Shown here piece after piece: positions 32,652 to 39,737 of a stretch of 54,833 nucleotides of DNA. The DNA comes from an uncultured Elusimicrobia bacterium. Lineage in GTDB: Bacteria; Elusimicrobiota; Elusimicrobia; Elusimicrobiales; UBA9959. Positions within the stretch are counted from its first letter, which is position 1. Each line of letters opens with the position of its first letter. A program made the translations under genes and the position numbers. The stretch lies in assembly GCA_903889965.1 (NCBI GenBank), contig CAISZM010000003.1, positions 1 through 54,833 on the forward strand, read 5' to 3'. A model generated the notes under the pieces. That model ran no database searches. It was not told the origin of the DNA and saw only the letters and a program-made list of their open reading frames with translations.

Positions 32652-33953
32652 CTAAACGTCCAGTTCAGCCCCGTCTTTAAGCACCCGGACCCTGTTCCCG
32701 AACGTTTCAGTGAATTTTTCCGGGTGTTCGGTGTGCACGGGAATTATACAGCGCGGCCTTTTATTTTCTATCAGTTTCCTTATCGTCGAAAAATACGCGT
32801 GCCCCGAGGCGTGTATCGGGACTGCGCCGATCCCCCGGGCCCGGAAATACTCGAGGGTTTCATGGAGCCCGGCTTCTTCCCTGTAGCCCTCCCACATTGA
32901 GTACACCAGCATAGCGCCCCTGAAATCCTTTATGTTCTCATCTATCCACTGCTGCGCGTTGGCGCGCACCGGTATTATCAGCCTGCCCTGATCGCCGCGC
33001 ACCCATTCCCAACTGACCATTTTAGGGCGCATCCGGCCGTAGGTTTCGGAATATTCCGTCATCTGCGAGATCCTCTTTGTGGCATTGTTGTCGATGATCT
33101 TCAAGTATTCCGTATCCAAGCCCGGGATCCTCAGCTCTACGCCCTGCTTTCGCGCCAGGGCTTTCAGCCTTTCAAGGACCAGCGCCGCGTAGCCGTCCAC
33201 GACCAGGTATCTCCTGGTATTCCTGGCTATCCCGGCAAGGCTGGTAAGCAGGTCTATATTCTGCCCGGAGCACATAACATAAAGGGTTCCGGTTTTGCCT
33301 CTTACCAGGCCTTCGATATCCTCCATAACGGTCTGCTCTGTCGGCCCTTTCTCGACCTCGGCCTGTGTGCCCTCCGTTATCAATACGTCTATCGGGCCCA
33401 TGTCCGCGGCAAGGAACTGTTTAAAGGCGTTTGCCTTGTTCCCGTGCTCCCTGTAGTCGCCGGTATAAATTATCTTTTTCCCTTCAGACTCGATCAAAAA
33501 AGCGAATGACTCGGACGCGGAGTGGTCCATTAAATACGGCGTTATCCCTATATTACCGATCACGAACCTGTGCCCTTTCCGGAAATAGTTAATATCGGCG
33601 TCAAGTTTTTTGTAATCACGCGACATCTTGGCGGTTATCCGCATGACATCTTCCATTATCTCGGTCATGAAGACCTTAATGCCCGGGTTTATGGGCTTGG
33701 CAAAAAGCGCGCCATAGTGGTCCTTGTGCGTGTGGGAGATAACGATAGCGCTTATCGGAATTGACGAATTCCCGTAAAGCCCGGGGATATCGAGGATCGT
33801 TTCTTCCGGTGTGGCCTCCACGCTTCTATGCGATACCGGGTCTATTTTAGGCAGCGGCGACCCGTAATCCAGCAATATCCTGGCCTTCTTGGACCGCACT
33901 TCGATACAATTTCCCCCGATCCCCTCAGCCCCCCGGTACACGATTATTTTCAT
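32652..33953 (-). CDS. Beta-CASP metallo-beta-lactamase-fold hydrolase (RNase J-like)
   Basis: 433 residues. MBL core: IVISHTHKDHYGALF is the HxHxDH metal motif, YLMDHSASESFAFLIE the next His, IIYTGDYREHG the bridging Asp, plus beta-CASP insertions (TLYVMCSGQNIDLL; IHASGHAYFSTIRKL) and the final IIPVHTEHPEKF, as in RNase J and CPSF-type nucleases. It is shorter than RNase J (~550) and lacks its C-terminal domain, so an RNA-processing role is only likely. The lower GC of this stretch (31.5-34.8 kb) sets it apart from neighbours. Confidence 0.8.
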   Translation of the reverse strand: MKIIVYRGAEGIGGNCIEVRSKKARILLDYGSPLPKIDPVSHRSVEATPEETILDIPGLYGNSSIPISAIVISHTHKDHYGALFAKPINPGIKVFMTEIMEDVMRITAKMSRDYKKLDADINYFRKGHRFVIGNIGITPYLMDHSASESFAFLIESEGKKIIYTGDYREHGNKANAFKQFLAADMGPIDVLITEGTQAEVEKGPTEQTVMEDIEGLVRGKTGTLYVMCSGQNIDLLTSLAGIARNTRRYLVVDGYAALVLERLKALARKQGVELRIPGLDTEYLKIIDNNATKRISQMTEYSETYGRMRPKMVSWEWVRGDQGRLIIPVRANAQQWIDENIKDFRGAMLVYSMWEGYREEAGLHETLEYFRARGIGAVPIHASGHAYFSTIRKLIENKRPRCIIPVHTEHPEKFTETFGNRVRVLKDGAELDV

Positions 33954-34073
33954 ATTGTTCTATACGCAGCACTTTATTACGAATTCGGTATTCCTTTTGA
34001 CCCGCCCTCGACGCTGACGTGCGATATCCGGCGGAGCATTTCAGGAAAAGGCGCTGTCTTACGGCTTAGCTGA

Positions 34074-34793
34074 TCAGCGGGCCGGGAATTTTCTTTTCAG
34101 CAGGTCTTCATTCTCAAAAAACACAAATAGGCGGGAAATATTACCGGGGTCCGACTGCAGCAGGCAGACCGCCTCGTACCGGAGCTCCCCCGCTACCTTG
34201 GCGATGACAAAAGCGAACATCGCCGCCCAGAAGCCCAGCGAGTTCACAAGGGCGGCTACTATAAGCAGTATAAGGTTGGTTAACGCGAGACGCGGGAAAA
34301 GCGGCGCCAGGCATTTTTCCGACCTTGTCCTGCGGAATTCCCCGGCGGCCATATAATCCGCGAAGAACGAAGAGCCGTGGCTTATGAGCAGGCCGAGCGC
34401 CCACCATTTTACGTTAAGGACTATGGCCAGCCAGTCCTGATCGAAGAAGGATGCGCGAAGAACTATGCCGAACAGGCCCAGGTACATTAAGAATGGAAAG
34501 GCGAATATTACCGCTATAAATATTTTCCCCAAAAAGCCCATGCCCGAGCCAAGCGTGGACAGCGGGTCCAGGTCCCGGGAGGTGAATACTTTAAAGCTGA
34601 ACGGCTCCGGGAATTTGTCCCTGCCGCCCGCAAAAAGTATCTTTAGGATATTAAAAGCTCCCAGTATCACCGATTCGGTCCAGTAAAAAGCGAGCATTTC
34701 GCATACCCCCGCCGCGCTGTGGGGCGCCAGCGCCAGCGGCACTATATTGGCGGCAATAAGCGTGTACGTTGAAAATCTGCGGGGGATAAGCAT
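34074..34793 (-). CDS. DUF6498-like integral membrane protein
   Basis: 239 residues with about six membrane helices. The N-terminal FYWTESVILGAFNILKILF is a recurring motif in a family of uncharacterised membrane proteins (I would place it in DUF6498). A central WALGLLISHGSSFFADYMAAG segment follows. Three bases separate it from the hemolysin III-like gene upstream, so they are probably cotranscribed. Function unknown. Confidence 0.65.
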   Translation of the reverse strand: MLIPRRFSTYTLIAANIVPLALAPHSAAGVCEMLAFYWTESVILGAFNILKILFAGGRDKFPEPFSFKVFTSRDLDPLSTLGSGMGFLGKIFIAVIFAFPFLMYLGLFGIVLRASFFDQDWLAIVLNVKWWALGLLISHGSSFFADYMAAGEFRRTRSEKCLAPLFPRLALTNLILLIVAALVNSLGFWAAMFAFVIAKVAGELRYEAVCLLQSDPGNISRLFVFFENEDLLKRKFPAR

Positions 34794-34796
34794 GTT

Positions 34797-35411
34797 TTAT
34801 ATATAAAAGAGCACGGCGAAATAATGGCAGAGGCTCCCGGCCAATACGAACAAGTGCCAGATGCCGTGGAAATAAGGAAAACGTTTGTCCTTCACGTAAA
34901 AGAATACACCGGAGGTGTAGAACAAGCCCCCGATGATCAGCCCCGCCACGGCGGGGCGCGGCAGGGAACGCGCCAACGGCCCGAGGGCCGTAATTATCAG
35001 CCAGCCCATAAGGATATATATAATAAGCTGCGGTACACGGCTGCCTTTTCCGTGTATGGAATCCAGCGTTATCCCGATGGCCGCCAAACCCCAGACTATC
35101 CCGAACAGGGACCAGCCCCACCCGCCGCGCAGCGTAACCAGCGTGAAAGGCGTGTAGGTGCCGGCTATCAGGAGATATATGGACTGGTGATCCACCAGCC
35201 GGAATATTTTTTTCATCTTCCCGCCGGCGCTGTGGTAAAGGGCCGAAGAGAGGTAGAGCAGGAAAAGGGTCGCGCCGTACACGGAAAAACTTACTATGCG
35301 CCAGGCATCCCCGCGCATGGACGCCGACACCACCAGGACCACCAGCCCCGCCAGGGCCAGCGCCGCTCCCACGATGTGACTTACGCTGTTGAAGATCTCT
35401 TCTTTTTTCAT
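34797..35411 (-). CDS. Hemolysin III/PAQR family membrane protein (YqfA-like)
   Basis: 204 residues with seven predicted helices. PAQR signature residues: FNSVSHIVGAALALAG at the start, LYLSSALYHSAGGKMKK, VDHQSIYLLIAGTYTPF and PYFHGIWHLFVLAGSLCHYFAVLF, giving the metal-binding Ser/His/Asp set. The eukaryotic relatives are hydrolases/receptors; bacterial members are poorly understood, and the hemolysin name is historical. Its ATG overlaps the stop of the lipid-kinase gene by four bases. Confidence 0.9.
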   Translation of the reverse strand: MKKEEIFNSVSHIVGAALALAGLVVLVVSASMRGDAWRIVSFSVYGATLFLLYLSSALYHSAGGKMKKIFRLVDHQSIYLLIAGTYTPFTLVTLRGGWGWSLFGIVWGLAAIGITLDSIHGKGSRVPQLIIYILMGWLIITALGPLARSLPRPAVAGLIIGGLFYTSGVFFYVKDKRFPYFHGIWHLFVLAGSLCHYFAVLFYI

Positions 35412-36340
35412 AATTTGTTCGCTGCCGTTATACCGCGGACGGCGCGGGGCAGCACCTCGAAAACCGCCGGGAACATCCCGTCAGCCTCGCCGTCTATGTT
35501 CAGATACACGGTCTCGTCCGATTCGGCCTCCAGCCTCCGCAAAGGCAGGCTCGTTATTCCCGGTGACTCCAGATGTGTTCCTTTGTAAAGACGCGGGAAA
35601 TTTTTTATCAGCCGGAAGCGGCTCATGTCGGCCACAAGCACGAGGTCCATCAGCCCGTCGTCATCCCTGGCCCCCGGCGCGATCTTCATTCCGCCGCCCA
35701 TCGACGAGGTATTGGCCAGCACGCCGAGGTGATATTTCCCGCAAAGGACATTGTCGCCGGCTTTCAGGCGGAGATCCACGGCGCGGGCGCCCAGCAGCGC
35801 GCCCGCCGATGAAACCGCGTACGAAAGCGTGCCGCCAAGCGCCTTTCCCCTCCGCGCTACGCGGCGCGCCACGTCCCCGGCCAGGCCGAAAGCGGCTATG
35901 TTAATAAAATGACGCTCGCGGCTTGAACCGTCCAGGCCTGTGTACCTTACGCGTCCCACGTCCAGCGGACGGCTGTCACCGGCGGCGATAAGCCGTACCA
36001 ATTCCGATCTCGCTTTAGGATAACCAAGGTGCCGCGCGAGGTCGCAGCCGGAGCCGGCAGGCACCGTCGCAAGAATTATCCCGCCGCGCCTCTCCGCGGG
36101 AAGGCTCATAACGCCCTCCAGCATTTCGCTGAAAGTTCCGTCGCCGCCCACGGCGACAAGCCGCTTAACACCCCGGTCCGCCGCGCCGGCGGCGAGTTCT
36201 GCGGCGTGTCCCGGCCCCCTGGTGGACAGGCAGGCGGAGCGCGGCAGGGCCCTGAGCATTTCGGCGCGCAGCCTCTCCCACACCACCGCCGCGCGCCCGT
36301 TCCCGGCTGCCGGATTCACGATAAAGACCGTTTCGGGCAT
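35408..36340 (-). CDS. Diacylglycerol kinase-family lipid kinase (YegS/BmrU-like)
   Basis: 310 residues. DagK catalytic domain: TVFIVNPAAGNGRAA, LVAVGGDGTFSEMLEG (nucleotide-binding GGDGT) and ATVPAGSGCDLARHLGYP; C-terminal beta-sandwich with LMDLVLVADMSRFRLIKNF and the closing ESDETVYLNIDGE. It phosphorylates a lipid such as diacylglycerol or an isoprenoid/phosphatidylglycerol-like acceptor at the membrane. Coupled by overlap to the PAQR gene and then the DUF6498-like gene, it forms a three-gene membrane-lipid set. Confidence 0.9.
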   Translation of the reverse strand: MPETVFIVNPAAGNGRAAVVWERLRAEMLRALPRSACLSTRGPGHAAELAAGAADRGVKRLVAVGGDGTFSEMLEGVMSLPAERRGGIILATVPAGSGCDLARHLGYPKARSELVRLIAAGDSRPLDVGRVRYTGLDGSSRERHFINIAAFGLAGDVARRVARRGKALGGTLSYAVSSAGALLGARAVDLRLKAGDNVLCGKYHLGVLANTSSMGGGMKIAPGARDDDGLMDLVLVADMSRFRLIKNFPRLYKGTHLESPGITSLPLRRLEAESDETVYLNIDGEADGMFPAVFEVLPRAVRGITAANKL

Positions 36341-36447
36341 ATTCTTTATGATAGTAAATTCCGGACGTCGGCTTCGCGCGGGGGGCGCTTACGGGAGGAG
36401 GTCTCAGCGCGATATCACGGCGGCGCGGCGCCCGGCACAAATACAGA

Positions 36448-36488
36448 GGCGGCACTGAAAGCCGTTGAACCGCGCTTTGAGTGCCGCC
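36448..36488 (-). terminator. Hairpin downstream of the lysine-rich mini-gene
   Basis: GGCGGCACT (36448-36456) and AGTGCCGCC (36480-36488) pair perfectly; pairing extends inward through AAAGC/GCTTT with one G-G mismatch, giving a ~14-bp stem. It lies 22 bases after the stop codon of the 21-residue ORF. The minus-strand 3' side is only moderately T-rich. Confidence 0.5.
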
Positions 36489-36509
36489 TTCTGCAGCTAA
36501 GGTGTGAAG

Positions 36510-36575
36510 TTACTTCTTTTTGGCTTTCTTCACGGCTTTCTTCGCAACTTTCTTTGCTTTCTTTTTAGCGGGCAT
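36510..36575 (-). CDS. 21-residue lysine/alanine-rich peptide
   Basis: A tiny ORF of 21 codons: MPAKKKAKKVAKK then AVKKAKKK. Thirteen residues are Lys and the rest Ala, Val, Pro and Met, resembling a single repeat of histone H1-like C-terminal tails (KKA/AKK pattern). It has a complete expression setting: promoter TTGCTT-N17-TACAAT (36609-36637), an RBS AAGGAG directly preceded by a small hairpin (GCGCC gaat GGCGC), and a terminator-like hairpin after the stop. A nucleic-acid-binding peptide is the natural guess; function unproven. It is too short to be found by most gene callers. Confidence 0.6.
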   Translation of the reverse strand: MPAKKKAKKVAKKAVKKAKKK

Positions 36576-36608
36576 TTTTTCTCCTTGCGCCATTCGGCGC
36601 TGGATTCA

Positions 36609-36637
36609 ATTGTAACTATTGTTTTTTTAAAAAGCAA
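36609..36637 (-). promoter_or_regulatory. Promoter of the lysine-rich mini-gene
   Basis: On the minus strand: TTGCTT (36632-36637), exactly 17 bases including an A7 tract, then TACAAT (36609-36614). The predicted start is about 30 bases before the ATG at 36575. The surrounding sequence is strongly AT-rich compared with the rest of the window. Confidence 0.6.
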
Positions 36638-36690
36638 TACATTTTTCCGTATTTTCTAAAATACTTTTTTTCACGACGGAGCCGATCCGC

Positions 36691-38304
36691 TCAATAATGC
36701 TCCGGCGCGTGGCCCTCTTTGACCTCTTTTGTAAAAGAGAGCGCGAGCAGCAGCGCCGCCAGCGCCAGGTAGCCCGCCGTGAACTGGTAAGGGACCTGGT
36801 TCGCGGGATAACCCAGCGTCCACGGGAAATACATATTCCCGTCGGGGATGGCGGAATGTATCATGCCGAAGAACGTCAGCGCCGCGCAGACCACGAGGTA
36901 AAAGACGGCCGCGCGCACCTGCCTGTCTATCAGCTTCGCCATGAAAGCACCCCACAGCATGGCGGTCAGTATGAAGCCGTTGCCGAGCGCCACTATCACC
37001 TGCAGTTCCGGCAGTCCCTTGCCCACGGCGACGAGCTGCTTGGCGAATATCTCCGCCGGCACCATCGCGGGGTTGGAAAGTCTTATCTGCACCAGGCGCG
37101 CCACGGTAGGGAAGAAAGCCAGCGCTACCGCCGGGGCGTGGCGCCTGGGGCAGGCGTGGAAAGCCTGGCACATTATATCCAGGCCCACGAATACCAGTAT
37201 CGGGGCTATTACCGCGCGGGGTATCAATTCCACGACAAACCCCAGGTAGCCGAGGAAACCGCCGAGACCGATGGCGATGCCGGTGAGCAGAGTGTAGCCC
37301 GCGCGGCTGCCCATAGCCTTATACGCCGGCTGGCCTATATAAGGAGTGGACTGCGCCACGCCGCCGCAGACGCCGGCGACCAGCGTGGCCACGGCCTCGG
37401 TCAGCAGTATGTCGCGGGTCTTAAAGTCGTCGCCGGCTACGCGCGCGCTCTCGGTCACGTTTATCCCGCCGACCACGGTAAGTATGGCGAAGGGGATGGC
37501 TATGGGCAGATATTTGATAGCCTCGCCCAGGCCTTTCACGAAGTCAAGCGTAGGTATGGGCAGGCTGAGGAGCAGATGGCCGGGCAAAGCCGGCGTGTGG
37601 CCGCCCGCAAGCCCCAGGTAAGGCAGCACGTAGTAGAGGACCGTGCCTATCACCACGGCGGCGAGCACGCCGGGGAAATTTTTGGGGAGTTTTATGCCGG
37701 CTATCAGCGTATATATGATCAGGCCGAAAGCCATCATGCCGACCACGGGCATGCCGAAGATCTCCAGCACCGGGCCGAAGCCTATCAGGGCGAGTCCGAT
37801 ACCGGCCAGAGAACCCAGCAGGCCTGCCTGCGGGATTATTTTCTGCAGCCAGCCCCCGAAGAAAGAGCAGATGACCTTAACGATACCGATAAGCACCATC
37901 GTGGCCATCCCGAGATACCAGGTCAGCATGGCGGCGTCGTATTCCGTCATGCCCTTGGCCTTGAAGCCGAGGAAGGCCGGGCCGAGCACGGCGAGGGCTA
38001 TGCCGATGGTGGACGGCGTGTCGAGACCCAGGGGCATGGCCGTCACCTTAGGGTTATTGGTCCGCTTCGCCAGGCGGAAAGCCATCCAGGTGTATATCAG
38101 ATCCCCGAACAGCACGCCGAAGGCGGTGCCGGGGAACATTTTTTTATAAACGATCTCGGCGGGGAACCCGAAAGCGAAGATAAGTATGCCGGCCAGGAAA
38201 GAGAGCACGGCGATGTTGTCGAACATCAGGCCGAAAAATCCGTTTACATCCCCGAGCGTGAACCATTCGTATTTAAAAGGCGCCCCTTGAGCTTTGTCCG
38301 CCAT
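36691..38304 (-). CDS. NCS2-like permease (xanthine/uracil-type superfamily)
   Basis: 537 residues with 12-14 membrane helices. Features fit the nucleobase-cation symporter-2/SulP-type fold: AFRLAKRTNNPKVTAMPLGLDTPS early, FAILTVVGGINVTESARVAGDDF in the middle (NVTES near helix 8), and GGVAQSTPYIGQPAYKAMGSRAGYTLLTG resembling the family's helix-10 region. The substrate cannot be read off; purines would fit the ygeW/ygeY genes elsewhere in the window, but they are 35 kb apart. The C-terminal half is longer than in typical 430-residue NCS2 proteins. RBS AAGGAGAATATAAT before the ATG. Confidence 0.7.
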   Translation of the reverse strand: MADKAQGAPFKYEWFTLGDVNGFFGLMFDNIAVLSFLAGILIFAFGFPAEIVYKKMFPGTAFGVLFGDLIYTWMAFRLAKRTNNPKVTAMPLGLDTPSTIGIALAVLGPAFLGFKAKGMTEYDAAMLTWYLGMATMVLIGIVKVICSFFGGWLQKIIPQAGLLGSLAGIGLALIGFGPVLEIFGMPVVGMMAFGLIIYTLIAGIKLPKNFPGVLAAVVIGTVLYYVLPYLGLAGGHTPALPGHLLLSLPIPTLDFVKGLGEAIKYLPIAIPFAILTVVGGINVTESARVAGDDFKTRDILLTEAVATLVAGVCGGVAQSTPYIGQPAYKAMGSRAGYTLLTGIAIGLGGFLGYLGFVVELIPRAVIAPILVFVGLDIMCQAFHACPRRHAPAVALAFFPTVARLVQIRLSNPAMVPAEIFAKQLVAVGKGLPELQVIVALGNGFILTAMLWGAFMAKLIDRQVRAAVFYLVVCAALTFFGMIHSAIPDGNMYFPWTLGYPANQVPYQFTAGYLALAALLLALSFTKEVKEGHAPEHY

Positions 38305-38389
38305 ATTATATTCTCCTTAAACTGCGCAGCCCGATACCAAATAATAACAAAATCCGGGAGGGCTTTAAAGCCTGCGCTCCGCCAAGTTG

Positions 38390-38395
38390 TATAAT
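38390..38395 (+). promoter_or_regulatory. Leaderless-type -10 box for the redox cassette
   Basis: Perfect TATAAT, eight bases before the ATG at 38404. No Shine-Dalgarno fits in the gap. The -35 is poor (TTAAAG, 19-base spacing). The same -10-to-ATG distance recurs at 26323 and 47043. Confidence 0.5.
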
Positions 38396-38403
38396 GTGGG
38401 AAT

Positions 38404-38715
38404 ATGACGGAACAATGGCTTGAAGCGGCCCCGGAAGATTCCCTCGGCGAGGGGATCCTGCGGCCGGTTTTCCCCGGGGGACTGCCCGTGCTCCTCGTCC
38501 GCAGAGGACCGGAAATATTCGCCATAGAGAACCGCTGCGCCCACATGGGCTGCCCGCTGGCCGCCGGGAAACTCGAGGGCCACATCCTCGAATGCCCCTG
38601 CCATGACTGGCGCTTCGACATACGCGACGGCAGCTTCCTGGCCGCGCCCGAGCTGGCCCTGAAAACCTACAAAACCGAATTGAGGAACGGGAGCATATTC
38701 GTAAGGATATTATGA
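38404..38715 (+). CDS. Rieske [2Fe-2S] ferredoxin-type protein (first of two)
   Basis: 103 residues, a stand-alone Rieske domain. The cluster ligands are in NRCAHMGCPLAAGKLEG (Cys-x-His) and ILECPCHDWRFDIRDG (Cys-x2-His). No signal peptide or membrane anchor, so it is a soluble cytoplasmic electron carrier like NirD or dioxygenase ferredoxins. It overlaps the glutaredoxin gene by four bases (ATGA), and two more genes follow as one transcript. No oxygenase or nitrite reductase is nearby, so its partner is probably within this cassette. Confidence 0.88.
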   Translation: MTEQWLEAAPEDSLGEGILRPVFPGGLPVLLVRRGPEIFAIENRCAHMGCPLAAGKLEGHILECPCHDWRFDIRDGSFLAAPELALKTYKTELRNGSIFVRIL

Positions 38716-38963
38716 AAAAAGTCACGATATACGCGCTCAGCACCTGCCTCTGGTGCAGGAAGACTAAAAAATATTTCGAGGAACAGAACATCCCCTTCGA
38801 GGCGATAGACTACGATAAGCAGGACGAGGCGCGCCAGGCGGCAATGATGGAGGAAATGCGCCAGGCCGGATGCAGGGGAGCTTTCCCCTTCCTCCGCATA
38901 GGCGAAGCCTGCACGCAGGGCTTCGATCCCGAAAAATTCCAGGAACTGCTGGGGAAAAAATGA
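38712..38963 (+). CDS. Glutaredoxin-like protein (CLWC active site)
   Basis: 83 residues, the size of a NrdH/Grx redoxin. VTIYALSTCLWCRKTKKYFEE carries the redox-active Cys-Leu-Trp-Cys at positions ~13-16, and GACRGAFPFLRI-like CRGAFPFLRIGEA the cis-Pro region with Phe before Pro where TVPQVF is usual. The CLWC motif differs from CPYC of glutaredoxins and CVQC-type NrdH. It overlaps both neighbours by four bases, so it is tightly coupled to the FTR-like protein that follows and is a likely electron acceptor from it. Confidence 0.85.
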   Translation: MKKVTIYALSTCLWCRKTKKYFEEQNIPFEAIDYDKQDEARQAAMMEEMRQAGCRGAFPFLRIGEACTQGFDPEKFQELLGKK

Positions 38964-39295
38964 GCATAGAGGCCCGCAAGAAAGCCCTGCGCTATCTTTT
39001 CGAGCCCGTGGCGGACAAACTGGGCTACAAATTTACGCCCGCGGCGGAAGACGCTGATTTCCTGCTGGAGCAGGAGGCGCGTATAGAGGCCGAAACAGGG
39101 ATCCCGTACTGCCCCTGCCAGGTGCGCACAGGGGACCGCGCCGCAAACATGAAGATAGTATGCCCCTGCATTCCCTTCCACAGGGAGCACTACGACGCCA
39201 TGCGCCGCTGCTGGTGCGGGCTCTTCGTACACAAGGACGTGACGGACCCGGAAAAACTGAAACAGATACCGGAGTCCCGGTTCCGTAAGCCGTAA
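38960..39295 (+). CDS. Ferredoxin-thioredoxin reductase catalytic subunit-like protein
   Basis: 111 residues from the ATG at 38960; the longer in-frame ORF from 38870 is rejected because the overlap start fits the operon. Three Cys-x-Cys pairs are present: GIPYCPCQVRTGD, KIVCPCIPFHREHY and RRCWCGLFVHKD, the set that holds the [4Fe-4S] cluster and the redox disulphide of FTR beta. The catalytic CHC of plant FTR is CWC here, as often in FTR relatives from anaerobes. No variable alpha chain is adjacent. It probably passes ferredoxin (or Rieske) electrons to the neighbouring redoxin. Confidence 0.88.
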   Translation: MSIEARKKALRYLFEPVADKLGYKFTPAAEDADFLLEQEARIEAETGIPYCPCQVRTGDRAANMKIVCPCIPFHREHYDAMRRCWCGLFVHKDVTDPEKLKQIPESRFRKP

Positions 39296-39320
39296 AGGCG
39301 GTACGCGGACGATTTAAACC

Positions 39321-39641
39321 ATGTTCATAAAAGCCGCCGAAGAAAAAGACATACTCCCGGGAGGGATGAAGGCCGTAAAACTGCAGGGGCTGGAAATAGT
39401 GCTGTGCAATTTTGGAGGAGCCTTCTACGCGGTGGAACGCGCCTGCGGTCACGCGAACGCGCGCCTTGAGCGCGGGGCGCTTACCGGCTGGATACTCACC
39501 TGCCCGCTGCACTACGCCCAGTTCGATATAAGGAACGGGGAGGCTTTATTCGGCCCCGCCGACCCGTCGCTGAAAACGCGGGGGCTTAAGACATGGACCG
39601 TTAAGACCGAGGAAGGCTCCGTCTACGTGGACCTGCCCTGA
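39321..39641 (+). CDS. Rieske [2Fe-2S] ferredoxin-type protein (second of two)
   Basis: 106 residues. Ligands are in VERACGHANARLERGAL (Cys-x-His) and ILTCPLHYAQFDIRNGEAL (Cys-x2-His). Compared with the first Rieske protein, the second half of the ligand loops lacks the extra CP Cys (CPLH instead of CPCH), and C-terminal PSLKTRGLKTWTV differs. It begins 25 bases after the FTR-like gene, closing the four-gene cassette. Soluble; partner not known. Confidence 0.88.
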   Translation: MFIKAAEEKDILPGGMKAVKLQGLEIVLCNFGGAFYAVERACGHANARLERGALTGWILTCPLHYAQFDIRNGEALFGPADPSLKTRGLKTWTVKTEEGSVYVDLP

Positions 39642-39689
39642 AGTATGGCTCAGGGGGTAAACCCTCCGGCCCTTCACCTCGGCTGGAAA

Positions 39690-39731
39690 TAAAAAAAACC
39701 GGCGGCCTTTTTGGGGCCGCCGGTTTTTTTT
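39690..39731. terminator. Strong bidirectional terminator (redox cassette / C11 peptidase)
   Basis: AACCGGCGGCC and GGCCGCCGGTT form an 11-bp stem around a 7-base loop, with eight As before and seven or more Ts after, so it works on both strands for the convergent genes. Confidence 0.95.
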
Positions 39732-39737
39732 GCGTCC

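Noticed and set aside
36697-38394. A 565-codon plus-strand open frame opposite the permease gene
   Set aside because: It encodes a His/Gln/Glu/Arg-rich sequence without domains. It is the mirror of a GC-rich membrane-protein gene with a convincing fold and RBS on the other strand.
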